Below, piece after piece: positions 36,091 to 45,104 of a stretch of DNA of 64,000 nucleotides. Source of the stretch: JACJYE01 sp964432875 (lineage in GTDB: Bacteria > Bacteroidota > Bacteroidia > Chitinophagales > Saprospiraceae); contig CAYSPJ010000004.1 of the NCBI GenBank assembly GCA_964432875.1, positions 1-64,000 of the forward strand, read 5' to 3'. The notes under the pieces are model-generated. The model worked only from the letters and a program-made list of their open reading frames with translations, ran no database searches and was not told where the DNA came from. The position numbers were made by a program, and so were the translations under genes. Numbering within the stretch: position 1 is the stretch's first letter; each line of letters starts with the position of its first letter.

Positions 36091-36882
36091 TTACAAATTG
36101 CTGCTGGCAATAAGCAAGGCGACAGTCGGCTCGGCGCTACCTCCTTCGGGCTCGATAGTGATGTTGAGGCTTTCCGCTGCGTTAATGAAGGCTACTTCGT
36201 GCAGCTCTGGTTTATGAGCATTGATCAGGCCCATATTGACCATCTCACCATGTACGTCAGCCCATATCTGATAAGTTTTACCGGCCGGCGGCGGCGGAAG
36301 GCCTGCGGGGTTTACGTAGGCCCGGCGGTGCGTTTCATTCCAAAAAACAGTGGCAGTAGCAGCTGGCAGCAGTTGGTTGCCGGGGAGTTGGATGGGTAGC
36401 GTCTGTTTATCTGCCAGGAAGGCGTATAGCTCCTGGAGCCTGGTGTGTTCAGCTTGTTGGCGGCCGCAGTCTTCTTTCAGTGCATGATATTCGGATGACA
36501 ACTGCTGGTATTGCTGATCGGAGGCTACTTTTCCCTGGTAAAAGGAAAGGGCCAAAAAAGAGGCCAAAGCCAACAGGGCCAGGCTGGCGGGCAATAATAG
36601 GCGGGAGGGGCGAGGGCTTGCGGCCGCAGAGCGGCCAGGCTGGCGCTTTGGCGTTTCACCGGTTTGTTCCTTTGCGCGGGCCCTTAGCTCTGCCGCAGGC
36701 AGCAAGGCATATTGCAGGGCATAGTGTTTCATTGATTCGCGCAGCTTGTCCATCTCATCCTGGATTTCAGGATAGGCCTCGGCATGACGCTCAACCTCGT
36801 AGCTTTCTTCTTCATCGGTCAGGCCCAGCACATATTGCTCCAACAGCCCTGTTTTTATAAACCGCTCCTTATCCATCTTCAT
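36091..36882 (-). CDS. RskA-type anti-sigma factor, no adjacent sigma gene
   Basis: A 263-residue single-pass membrane protein. The N-terminal cytosolic part (about 1-95) has the DKERFIKTGLLEQYVLGLTDEEESYEVE segment of Bacteroidota anti-sigma factors. A membrane helix follows at about 105-122 (LLLPASLALLALASFLALSF), then a coiled coil (about 128-160). The RskA periplasmic domain comes last (TATVFWNETHRRAYVNPAGLPPPPAGKTYQIWAD). Such genes normally follow their ECF sigma gene. Here the upstream gene is divergent and encodes a lipoprotein, so the cognate sigma must be elsewhere. Start ATG 36882 or 36876. Confidence 0.82.
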   Translation of the reverse strand: MKMDKERFIKTGLLEQYVLGLTDEEESYEVERHAEAYPEIQDEMDKLRESMKHYALQYALLPAAELRARAKEQTGETPKRQPGRSAAASPRPSRLLLPASLALLALASFLALSFYQGKVASDQQYQQLSSEYHALKEDCGRQQAEHTRLQELYAFLADKQTLPIQLPGNQLLPAATATVFWNETHRRAYVNPAGLPPPPAGKTYQIWADVHGEMVNMGLINAHKPELHEVAFINAAESLNITIEPEGGSAEPTVALLIASSNL

Positions 36883-37036
36883 ATTGTGGTCGTGATAACT
36901 TATGCAGCCTAACAGTGCGATGTTAGTTTTGTTCAGGCAGAATGTCGCCAATTTACCTTTCGGGCATTGCGCAAGCATTTGACGCTGTGATGGGTAATCT
37001 TTTCGTTTGCCGTGTTGTTTCATCAAAAAAGGAAAA

Positions 37037-38023
37037 ATGATGAAGCTGAAAATAGCTGCCTACAGTTTGCTTTCCATGCTTGCGCTCACCCTCTTCTCCT
37101 GCCAGCCCACACCGCAGGCCGATCAGAAGGCGATAGCTGGCGCTGAAACCAAGCCAGTGCAAAATGCGAGCTTTTACTTCGAGGCGCCATCGCCTGGCTT
37201 GAGCCCTTATTGGTACGAAGGCACGGCGGAAATCAGCCGATATGCTCTACAACAAAACCGCTATGCCGATCTGCACCCGGGCGAAGTGGTCGCGATTTTC
37301 GTCACCGAAGATTTCCTGACCGATAAGCAGGTGAAAAACGACAACTATGCTAACCCCAACAGCATCCCCATCCTCAAATTGAACCTGCTGAGCCGATTTA
37401 CGACGGGTTTGTATGACTATTCTATCATGCGCTCCATTTTCACGCCGGCAAACTCAAAAACGCACCCTCAAACCTTGAAAGTGACCCTCGCCAGCCAGGA
37501 TTGGTGTGGGCAGAGCTTCATGCAGCTCAATTTCCGGGATGGGCGTTACCGCTGCAGCACCTTTTCCTATTTTGAAAACGAGGCAGATACCCAGGCCGAT
37601 ATGCCTTATGCCATTCTGGAAGATGAGCTATTCAACCGCATCCGCATGAACCCGGATGGCTTGCCAACGGGCCAGCTTGCAATGCTGCCTAGTACGGCGA
37701 TATTGCGCTTGCTTCACCTGCCTTGTGAACCCCAGCAGGTAGAGGCCAGCTTGGGAGATTATGTGGGCAGCGACTTCAAAGGAGCTAACTTGCGGGCCTA
37801 TACCATAGAATATCCTCTCCTGAAACGCAGCCTGCAAATCGTCTTCCAAGCCGAAGCCCCTTATCTGATTGAGGGCTGGACGGATGCTTATCCATCTATT
37901 TCTGATCAAAAACAGCGAACCACCATCGCCCGGCGTACCAAAACGATCAAAAGCAAGTACTGGCAGCTGCACGGCCTGGAAGATGTCGGCCTGCGCAAAG
38001 AGCTTGGGTTGGATGTGTTTTAA
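37037..38023 (+). CDS. Predicted lipoprotein of unknown function
   Basis: A 328-residue protein with a lipoprotein signal (LALTLFSC, Cys22) and no recognised catalytic motif. It begins, after the lipobox, with FYFEAPSPGLSPYWYEGTAEISRYALQQNRY and shows repeated aromatic beta segments. Proteins like this occur in Bacteroidota as uncharacterised lipoproteins, sometimes misannotated as Maf. It is divergent from the anti-sigma factor gene with about 150 bases between starts. Start ATG 37037 or the adjacent 37040. Confidence 0.7.
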   Translation: MMKLKIAAYSLLSMLALTLFSCQPTPQADQKAIAGAETKPVQNASFYFEAPSPGLSPYWYEGTAEISRYALQQNRYADLHPGEVVAIFVTEDFLTDKQVKNDNYANPNSIPILKLNLLSRFTTGLYDYSIMRSIFTPANSKTHPQTLKVTLASQDWCGQSFMQLNFRDGRYRCSTFSYFENEADTQADMPYAILEDELFNRIRMNPDGLPTGQLAMLPSTAILRLLHLPCEPQQVEASLGDYVGSDFKGANLRAYTIEYPLLKRSLQIVFQAEAPYLIEGWTDAYPSISDQKQRTTIARRTKTIKSKYWQLHGLEDVGLRKELGLDVF

Positions 38024-38051
38024 AGGCTAAATCCGCCTCGTTTTGATGAAG

Positions 38052-38070
38052 TTTTCCACAATGTGGAAAA
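38052..38070. repeat. Perfect 9-bp inverted repeat resembling paired DnaA boxes
   Basis: TTTTCCACA, one base, then TGTGGAAAA. Each arm fits TTWTNCACA, the DnaA-box consensus. It lies 29 bases after the lipoprotein stop and has no following T-run on the plus strand. A protein-binding site is as likely as a hairpin. Confidence 0.5.
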
Positions 38071-38125
38071 AAACATGCCTTAAAGTTATACAAGCAATTA
38101 CCGCTTTTTCCTACCTTGCCGCCCT

Positions 38126-38151
38126 TAGCGTTCAAGAGCGCTATTTTTTTT
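38126..38151 (+). terminator. Weak intrinsic terminator candidate
   Basis: A 5-bp stem TAGCG/CGCTA with an 8-nt loop, followed by eight Ts, about 100 bases after the lipoprotein gene. The stem is short, but the T-run is perfect. Confidence 0.4.
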
Positions 38152-38292
38152 CTCCCATGAAGCATATCCATTAAGGATCAGACGCCCTTTTATATTGGTG
38201 TTTAGGTCCCTTTGCCGGTAGTCCTGGCAGCCGAATCAGCAATAGCATTTATCGGCAAGAAACGAAACCTGTTGTTCACCAAACACACCTGT

Positions 38293-39156
38293 ATGGGACG
38301 CGTACTATTACGCCTGGTTGTTTTTTTAATTGCTTCAAGCGCCTTTACCTTTGCTAACGGCGCAAATTTCGGCCACGGTATCCCCTTGCGGGACAGCATG
38401 AGCCAACCTCCGGCGGTAACCATCCCGTTGCGGTACGATGAGCACCGCGATTTCATTGAAATGGATTTAGGCATTGAGGCCTATGCGTTCAGCCTGGAAG
38501 AAGAACTGGATGTGTTGGCTACCCATCGCCTGGGCTTGCAATATATGCTCAAGCCTTTAGATATAGCAACCAGCGAGGACGCAACCCTAGATTTCAAACA
38601 CTTCCTGCTCACTGCGGCCCACGAATTCGAGCAGCGGCGCATCCTCTACCGCTCTATCCCCTTGAGCGACTGCTCCGGTATGTTCCACCGCCTGTTGCAA
38701 GAAATGAAAGATGCTTTCCCGGATTATCGCTATCCCGAAGTAAGCGAAGCGCGCTCTTCTCGGGCCCTGGCCCAGTGGTACCACAACCAGGATGCCTTGA
38801 CTATTATTAGTGATGCGGCCAAGAGCGGCAGCCTGATCAAGCCCGGAGCAGTCATGTTTTTTGGGCAAAGCGGTAAGAAATATACCAAACCTACCATCGA
38901 GCAGCTCGTCATCGCTGGTGCCGGCATCCAGCACATCGGCACCGTGGTGGATGTAGAATACAACGAAGAAGGCGAACTAATCAGCTATACGATGTTTCAC
39001 GCCCGCGGCAAGGGCAAAATTGCCAGCAAAACGAAACACTATCTTCAGCGCCCCGGCAACCCTACGCTGCCTGCCTTTGGCAATTGGCGACAGCAGTGGG
39101 TTGCTGTGGCCAACATCGCGACGGTGGCCCCTGAAGCGCAGCTGGCAGCGAAATAA
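38293..39156 (+). CDS. Exported NlpC/P60-like cysteine peptidase or amidase
   Basis: A 287-residue protein with a signal peptide (MGRVLLRLVVFLIASSAFTFA). The conserved core has PLSDCSGMFHRLL, with a likely catalytic Cys at a helix start. A second segment, GIQHIGTVVDVEYNEEGELISYTMFHARGKGK, supplies His candidates. This Cys-then-His order fits the NlpC/P60 superfamily of wall peptidases and amidases, but overall similarity looks distant. ATG 38293 begins the signal peptide; an in-frame codon at 38212 would bury it. The gene is alone. Confidence 0.6.
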   Translation: MGRVLLRLVVFLIASSAFTFANGANFGHGIPLRDSMSQPPAVTIPLRYDEHRDFIEMDLGIEAYAFSLEEELDVLATHRLGLQYMLKPLDIATSEDATLDFKHFLLTAAHEFEQRRILYRSIPLSDCSGMFHRLLQEMKDAFPDYRYPEVSEARSSRALAQWYHNQDALTIISDAAKSGSLIKPGAVMFFGQSGKKYTKPTIEQLVIAGAGIQHIGTVVDVEYNEEGELISYTMFHARGKGKIASKTKHYLQRPGNPTLPAFGNWRQQWVAVANIATVAPEAQLAAK

Positions 39157-39398
39157 GCATCTTTATTGCAAGGCCATTTATCATAGCCTTCGTGTCCGCC
39201 TTTATGGTCTGACCGCTGCATCCTCTTAAGTCCAAGCAATCGACTGAATAGACAGACACACCCTGGCAAGGAAGGAAGGGGCATTAGTTGCCAAATCCCG
39301 CCTTATATGCCCTGCTTTAGTATTTATCAACATTTTAAGCACGCATATTTCACTATGCGGCGAAAAGTTGCGAACTTGGCAGTCCTGAAGCCTTGACT

Positions 39399-39977
39399 AT
39401 GCAATCTCGATTATTTGATATAGAAACAGCCCTCGTCGCCCCACTTACGCTCATCCGCCGCTATCGTGAAGGAGATGGGGCGGCGCTTCACGAACTTATC
39501 CAAGATAACCAAAGCCGCCTGCACAGCTATTTCCCGCAAATCCTGGAAGCGGTGCGCGACAAGGAAAGCGCTGAACGCTTTGTGCGCCAATGCCTGGCCG
39601 ACTGGCTCCTACAGCGGGAATACACTTTTGGGCTATGGCACTCGAAGAGCGCCGTCATGATTGGGATGATCCGCATTTTTCAGATCGACTGGCAGCTGCC
39701 TAAAGGCGAGCTCGCCTTCTTCATCGATAAAGAATATGCCGGGAAGGGTTTAATGACGGACTCTCTGCGGCCCACTTTACGCTTTGCCTTTCACCAACTG
39801 CAAATCGAAAAGCTCGCGATTAGGGTGACGATGGATAATGTGGCTGCGCAGCGCCTGGCCCGCAAGTGCGCGTTCCGCCGCGAAGGCGATCTGCGGGATG
39901 ACTTCCGCTTCCCCGAAGGCGAGCTATCTGATACGATGCTCTTTGGCCTGACCCGGGCGGAGTTTCTGGGGGTTTGA
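39399..39977 (+). CDS. GNAT family N-acetyltransferase (RimJ/RimL type)
   Basis: A 192-residue acetyl-CoA-dependent acetyltransferase. It starts with LTLIRRYREGDGAALHELIQDN, and the fold carries AFFIDKEYAGKGLMTDSLRPTLRFAF, the acetyl-CoA pyrophosphate loop (GKGLMT). DNVAAQRLARKCAFRREGDLRD follows, the typical RimJ/RimL signature. The acceptor, a protein N-terminus or a small amine, is unknown. It lies about 90 bases before the large repeat-protein gene on the same strand; co-transcription is possible but not shown. Confidence 0.9.
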   Translation: MQSRLFDIETALVAPLTLIRRYREGDGAALHELIQDNQSRLHSYFPQILEAVRDKESAERFVRQCLADWLLQREYTFGLWHSKSAVMIGMIRIFQIDWQLPKGELAFFIDKEYAGKGLMTDSLRPTLRFAFHQLQIEKLAIRVTMDNVAAQRLARKCAFRREGDLRDDFRFPEGELSDTMLFGLTRAEFLGV

Positions 39978-40068
39978 TTTATTCACGGCTGCCGCGGGCA
40001 TGTAACAATCAATCACCTTTTGCGTACCTTAAGGAATAGTCTTATATCACTACATAAACACATTGACA

Positions 40069-43000
40069 ATGGCTGCCGTACCCACTTTAGCTGCCGAAGC
40101 AATCATCTTGTCTATCAACTCTGCCATCAAGCTGAGCCATAATATCCGGCGGGCTTATGCCCACAGCATCCGTTCAAAGGCGCTGGTGTTGCCTCTGCCC
40201 GATTTCAACCCCAACATCAACCTCGATACTGTTATCAACTTTTTTGAAAGGCATCCCAGCTATCTCAACCAAATGGAGCGCCTGGAGGAATTGCATGAAA
40301 AAGCCGATCGCGGCACCAGTTTCAGCACGGCAGAACGAGAAGAATACCTGGAGTACTACCGGGCTTTCCACGCCTTGGAACAGGGTGACGCGCCGCCAAT
40401 GGAAATGAATGAGGTTGATTTGGTGAACCTCTTTAAAATCCGCCAGTGGGAAAAAGGCAAAGCCCCGGCTAATGTGCTGCAATTAGTAGCCGGCACATTA
40501 GTGGAGATTGGCATCGACTATTTTACTCAGGTGCCCGGCGCGCTCAATATGGAGTCGGCCCAGGGCCGTGTGCTCTACCACTTCCTCGGCGCTTTTGATG
40601 AGATAGATTTCGCCGATAACCCAGACATTAAAAAAGACCTCAGTTTCAGCGGGAAGCTCCTGCCCCGCCTGTTTGCTGCCGGCGCCGAATCGGTGGCCAG
40701 CCTGAGCGCAGAGATTGCTAGCGACGAAAAAGTGCAGGCGTTTATCAAGGCTACAGCCAAAGGCATCGCCAACGACATATACGGGCGTGCCAGCGGCATG
40801 GGGGCTATACAAAGAGACGAGGCAGTACAGTGGGGCCAGATGGTGCTGCGCAGCATGGTCAGCAATGCGGGGCAGTACGTCTTCCAGGCACCGCAGTCCT
40901 TATTCGGTACCAATCAGGCCGTCTCCCAAATTATCGAATCCAGTGGCCTGGCTTTGCTCGATGCCATCCTGGATGACGATTCGGATAAAATCGCTTTCCG
41001 CAAGGCCCTAAGCCCCGATTTGCTCGATCAGATGGCTCGCGCTACCCTGTCCGTCGTAGCCGAACACCCCAACGTACTAAGCGGGCAGCGGGGCATCAAA
41101 GAAATCATTAGCGGTGTGGCTTCAGCGGTACAGCAAGAGGAATTCCTCAAGCAAGGCTTCCTGCCCGAGCTGACCCGCATCGTGCTGGAGCAATCGGCCG
41201 GACGGCTAGAGCTGCTCTGGCGGGAAACGCCCAACGGAGCCGAACACCTGCTGGTATCGGCGCTCAGCCAGGTGCTGAGTGCCTTGTCGGAAAAGCAAGG
41301 CGATGCCCCCTGGAGGCCGATGCTCACCAAAACCCACCTCCTGGGCATCGTGGAAGAACTAGTGGACGACGTAGCTCACAACCCCGCCTGGATTACCGAC
41401 GGAGTGCGCGGCCAATCGGCCCTGGCCGAAGTGCTGGAGGCTACTTTCAGCGCTCTGCGCACCCTACCCAAAGGGGAGCGCCTCAATGCCGAGGTATTCC
41501 GCTGGCTCATCCGCCACAATATGCAGACGGCGCTGACTAGCCACCGGATACTGGACAAGGTGCATTGGGGGAGTGAGCAGGAAGAGACAGTCATTCTGAC
41601 CAAAGCACTGGAGATGGCCTTTACCTTTGTCTTCCCCCAAGACACGCCCCCCGCCCTAAACCGCATGGAATTGCTGACCGAACTCCTGGAATATACTTCG
41701 GAAACCATCCTGCGCCAGCATCCCAACCGCAACGGCCTCATCTTGCTCGACCTCGTGCTGTTCAATAGCGGCATTAATTATAGCCGGGGCTTTGATGCCG
41801 GGCTTGCCAACCAGTTTGCCGATGCGGCCCTGGCTGCCCTGGCCAGCCAGCCCGAGCTGGCGGCCAAGCCCGAAGCCCTCCGCCATATCCTGGCGGGCGT
41901 AGCAGGCGCGCTGGACAGTGCCAAGCTGAAGCAGCCTGGACTAATTCCCCGCTTGGTACAGCTCGTGCTGCAAAATACCGCGCTCAATGCCCATCTGGTC
42001 GTCGGCGCGGAGCAGGGCCAACCCAAACACTTGCTGGTCACTGCTCTGGAACAAATCCTGTCCAGCCTGGCAGCTACCGATGGTAGCGGGCGCTGGAAGC
42101 CCGGCATCACGCCCGCCCAGGTAGGAAGCCTCATCGAGCGCTTGCTGGACGAGACGGTGCGCCACCCGTTCTGGATTACTTCAAAAGTCAATCAAGATTC
42201 CCTACTGGCGGAAGTGTTGGATACGGCCTTCCAGGCTCTAAGCGCGATACCCCAACAGGAGCGGCTAACCCCCGAAACCTTCGATACGCTGATACAACTG
42301 AGCTTACGCGCTGCAGCTTCCAGCCCTCGCGTGTTGCAAAAAGTACATTTTGCCGATGACGAACAGGAAAAGGGCATCCTGCTGCGGGCGTTAGAGCTGG
42401 TTTTTGCTTTTGTCTATGCTAAAGATAGCGACTCGGGCTACCGCCTTTACCTCTTGTCCGATTTGTTGGACTACATCCTCGAAGTCTTGATGAGCAATCA
42501 CCCCGACAAAAAAGGGCTGATACTGGCAGATCTAATCCTGTTCGAACAAAATGGCATCGATTATGCCCTAGGCTTCCGGCCCGAGCTGGCCAATCAATTG
42601 GCGGATTCCGCCCTGCGGGTACTGGCGCATCATCCAGAATTAGCGGTGCATGACCAGGCGCTGCGGCATATCGTTACAGATGTGGCGGGGGCGCTCCAAG
42701 CTTCCGGCCTACAGCAGCCAGGCCTGTTGCCAGAGTTAGTCCGTTTAACGCTAGATAGTACTGCCGGGCATCTGGACCTGCTCTGGGATGTGGAAAAAAC
42801 GGACTCCAAACATCTGCTGACCCTAGCCGTGGGGCAGGTGCTGAAGGCAATCGCTCAGCCTGCACCAGCTGGCAAGTGGAGGCCGCGGCTTTCCAACGAG
42901 CAGGTGTTGGAGATTACCGGGCTGGTCTATGATACCGTTTTGGAAAACCCGCAGTGGGTTAGAGAAAAACCGTTGTTATTCCTGATGATGGAGGCTGTAT

Positions 43001-43404
43001 TCCTGGCATTGCAGGGGGTGCCGGCAACTTTCAAGCTACCCTATGTCCTTTTGCGCGACCTCATCGACGGGGTCCTGGAAGCAGCCAATCGGCAGCGGGA
43101 ATTGCTCGTTCCCATCCAAACCGCTGATGGCATCAAGCAACTGCGGCTGCAGTACGCCCTGGAAGGCTTTGTCGTTGTGCTCTTCCACGAAAATGGCGAT
43201 GAGGAAGCTGCCTGGCAGCTATCACAAGGACATATCGTGAACCTACTGGCTGACTACTATCTGGCTTACCTGAGCGGCACCCCAGCCCAGCAAAAGGACT
43301 TGGATAAGGCACAGGGGCAAATCCGCAAAGCCCTTGAGTTGTGGAAGAAAGACTATAGCCAAAGCTTGGCTGTTATTTTGGACAAGCTTGGGCAGTTGGT
43401 GTAG
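40069..43404 (+). CDS. 1,111-residue internally repeated helical protein, unknown
   Basis: No family recognised. No signal peptide; a cytosolic, almost wholly alpha-helical protein is predicted. Three tandem repeats of about 261 residues begin near residues 325, 586 and 847. Each runs from ALAxHPEL and HIxxxVAGAL through QPGLxPELVRLxL, LLWxxE, HLLxxALxQVL and KWRP to NPxWI, LLAEVL and FxALxxIPxxERL. The unit then passes through LxKVH, ILxxALExxFxFV and HPxKxGLILxDL to GFxxxLANQxADxAL. A degenerate copy precedes them (about 210-325) and a partial one ends the protein. The repeats are diverged, so duplication is old. ATG 40069 is chosen over TTG 40063. The lipoprotein gene at 43458 starts 53 bases after the stop. 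The pattern suggests a solenoid scaffold (inference). Confidence 0.75.
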   Translation: MAAVPTLAAEAIILSINSAIKLSHNIRRAYAHSIRSKALVLPLPDFNPNINLDTVINFFERHPSYLNQMERLEELHEKADRGTSFSTAEREEYLEYYRAFHALEQGDAPPMEMNEVDLVNLFKIRQWEKGKAPANVLQLVAGTLVEIGIDYFTQVPGALNMESAQGRVLYHFLGAFDEIDFADNPDIKKDLSFSGKLLPRLFAAGAESVASLSAEIASDEKVQAFIKATAKGIANDIYGRASGMGAIQRDEAVQWGQMVLRSMVSNAGQYVFQAPQSLFGTNQAVSQIIESSGLALLDAILDDDSDKIAFRKALSPDLLDQMARATLSVVAEHPNVLSGQRGIKEIISGVASAVQQEEFLKQGFLPELTRIVLEQSAGRLELLWRETPNGAEHLLVSALSQVLSALSEKQGDAPWRPMLTKTHLLGIVEELVDDVAHNPAWITDGVRGQSALAEVLEATFSALRTLPKGERLNAEVFRWLIRHNMQTALTSHRILDKVHWGSEQEETVILTKALEMAFTFVFPQDTPPALNRMELLTELLEYTSETILRQHPNRNGLILLDLVLFNSGINYSRGFDAGLANQFADAALAALASQPELAAKPEALRHILAGVAGALDSAKLKQPGLIPRLVQLVLQNTALNAHLVVGAEQGQPKHLLVTALEQILSSLAATDGSGRWKPGITPAQVGSLIERLLDETVRHPFWITSKVNQDSLLAEVLDTAFQALSAIPQQERLTPETFDTLIQLSLRAAASSPRVLQKVHFADDEQEKGILLRALELVFAFVYAKDSDSGYRLYLLSDLLDYILEVLMSNHPDKKGLILADLILFEQNGIDYALGFRPELANQLADSALRVLAHHPELAVHDQALRHIVTDVAGALQASGLQQPGLLPELVRLTLDSTAGHLDLLWDVEKTDSKHLLTLAVGQVLKAIAQPAPAGKWRPRLSNEQVLEITGLVYDTVLENPQWVREKPLLFLMMEAVFLALQGVPATFKLPYVLLRDLIDGVLEAANRQRELLVPIQTADGIKQLRLQYALEGFVVVLFHENGDEEAAWQLSQGHIVNLLADYYLAYLSGTPAQQKDLDKAQGQIRKALELWKKDYSQSLAVILDKLGQLV

Positions 43405-43457
43405 GGGGAAGTTCAATTTAAGGCAGCTTCAAATCATAAACATCAAAACATAACACC

Positions 43458-44327
43458 ATGAAACAACTATTGAACTGGAAAGCCTATTCGATGAAGCTGG
43501 CAGCCATGTTAGCGAGCTTAGTGCTGCTGTCGTCTTGTGGCCACCTCATGCATCTGGACCGGGCTCAGAACAATTTCAACCAGGGTGCTGCCCTGGAAAA
43601 CCAACTGCGGTTCAACCCCCAGAGCGAGGTATCTACCTCGCCCTATCTCTATTACAACATGGCGTATGCCGAGCTAGGGAAAGCCTTGAAGAACAAAGGC
43701 GCCCTTAGTAATGATGATGTGCTGGCCAATGCCTATACCATCAAAGCGCTGTGCGAGTGGAAGCTGAAAATGTACAGCCAAGCCGAAAAATCGGCCGATG
43801 TGGCTTTGGCCGAATATCTGGATATGGAGCGCAAGGGTATGCTCATGCCCCGCGATAAGGCGCTGATGCAGGCATTGCCCTATCTCATGGAAATAGACAA
43901 AGTGAAAAGCCACCTTTATGCCTTTCACGCACCCGATAGCCTGGCTTACCCTGCCGCTTTGGAACATTACCAGCAATACATCTTTAATTCCAGCCCGGAC
44001 CAGGCCGCCAAACTGGAGGCGGCAATCCAAAAGCTGGGCAACATCCGCACGCAATTGGAAGGCAGCGAAGATATGTCGGTCTATTTGCTCCTCTCTCAAC
44101 TGGCCGCTTTGAAGGCCTGGAGCGATGGACTGGACTTCCTGCGGCAGAGCATCGGCAAGGATGCCGCCCTTTCGCGGGATGCCCAACGGGAGGCTCGAGA
44201 ATTCCGCACCGCCCAGCGCGAGCAGCACCTCAACCCGCTGAAGGAAGAACTGCTGGAGGCGTTGCGCAAGTTACTGCCGAAGGAGCAGGGCGCGCCGCTG
44301 GTGGGGTATTGGAGCGAGCGGATTTAA
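43458..44327 (+). CDS. TPR-like lipoprotein paired with the repeat protein
   Basis: A 289-residue lipoprotein with signal segment MLASLVLLSSC (Cys27). The rest is helical, with TPR-like pairs: YLYYNMAYAELGKALKNKG, ANAYTIKALCEWKLKMYSQAEKSADVALAEY and AYPAALEHYQQYIFNSS. No enzyme motif. It follows the 1,111-residue protein by 53 bases on the same strand and probably shares its transcript. An internal ATG at 43491 (MKLAAMLAS) would give a more typical short signal peptide. A membrane-anchored partner for the cytosolic repeat protein would face the wrong compartment unless one of them crosses the membrane unconventionally; the pairing itself is the evidence. Confidence 0.7.
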   Translation: MKQLLNWKAYSMKLAAMLASLVLLSSCGHLMHLDRAQNNFNQGAALENQLRFNPQSEVSTSPYLYYNMAYAELGKALKNKGALSNDDVLANAYTIKALCEWKLKMYSQAEKSADVALAEYLDMERKGMLMPRDKALMQALPYLMEIDKVKSHLYAFHAPDSLAYPAALEHYQQYIFNSSPDQAAKLEAAIQKLGNIRTQLEGSEDMSVYLLLSQLAALKAWSDGLDFLRQSIGKDAALSRDAQREAREFRTAQREQHLNPLKEELLEALRKLLPKEQGAPLVGYWSERI

Positions 44328-44363
44328 ACCCCGATGCGGTTGCCTAATGAACAGGCCATCCTC

Positions 44364-45104
44364 CTATCCCTCCAGCACTGCTTTCATCCCGCTGACCAGT
44401 TCTGCATCTACCTCCTGCCAGGAAAATTCCGCGCTGGCAGCCTCATCGCCCATATTGACGGCACCGCGGTAGCGCATCTGGCTAAGGACTTCGGCACGGG
44501 CAGCAGAGTGGAATTCCTGCAGCCCTTCGATGTCGCGGATTGTAGAGATATTGTCGGGCAGCAGTTCGCCGCAAGCCATGATGATGAGCTTGTCGGCGGC
44601 ATGGCGGGCGAAGCGCTCGAGCTTGTGGCGGCCTTCCAGGGCACTGGGCTGCTGCCCGGAAGTCAGGATGCGGCTCACACCAGCTTCCGCTAGCAGGTCA
44701 ATGGCAGCTAAAGGATCCCGGCACATGTCAAAGGCGCGGTGGAAGGTGAAGGGCAGGGGGTGAGCGGCTTCAACTAGCGCCCGGGTACGTGGAACATCAA
44801 TATGGCCATCAGCATCCAGGATGCCGGAGACGATGCCGTCAGCACCAAGGGCTTTGGCTTGCCGGATGTCTTCCAACATAATTTCGAACTCCAGCTCTGA
44901 GTACAAGAAATCGGCCTTGCGGGGGCGGATGAGCACGAAGACCGGGATGTCGAGCTTGGCTTTGGCCAGCTTGATCTTGGCCGCGCTGGGTGTCACCCCG
45001 CCTTGCGCCAGGTTTTCGCACAGCTCGATGCGGTCGGCTCCCGCCTGCTCGGCGGCGAGGGCGGAAGCCACCGAGTCGCAGCAAATTTCCAGTATCCGCT
45101 TCAT
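44364..45104 (-). CDS. cutC: CutC family TIM-barrel protein
   Basis: A 246-residue protein with the family signatures ILEICCDSVASALAAEQAGADRIELC, GGVTPS, VLIRPRKADFLYSELE, ADGIVSGILDADGHID, FTFHRAFDMC and RILTSGQQPSA. The name comes from a copper-sensitivity locus in E. coli, but its enzymatic role is not established. Here its ATG overlaps the stop of a FucP-type sugar permease (ATGA, 45101-45104), so the two are translationally coupled. That favours a task in carbohydrate use. It converges with the TPR-like lipoprotein. Confidence 0.93.
   Translation of the reverse strand: MKRILEICCDSVASALAAEQAGADRIELCENLAQGGVTPSAAKIKLAKAKLDIPVFVLIRPRKADFLYSELEFEIMLEDIRQAKALGADGIVSGILDADGHIDVPRTRALVEAAHPLPFTFHRAFDMCRDPLAAIDLLAEAGVSRILTSGQQPSALEGRHKLERFARHAADKLIIMACGELLPDNISTIRDIEGLQEFHSAARAEVLSQMRYRGAVNMGDEAASAEFSWQEVDAELVSGMKAVLEG

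Noticed and set aside
38052..38070. Replication origin
   Set aside because: Only one DnaA-like pair, no AT-rich unwinding region and no dnaA, dnaN or gidA nearby.
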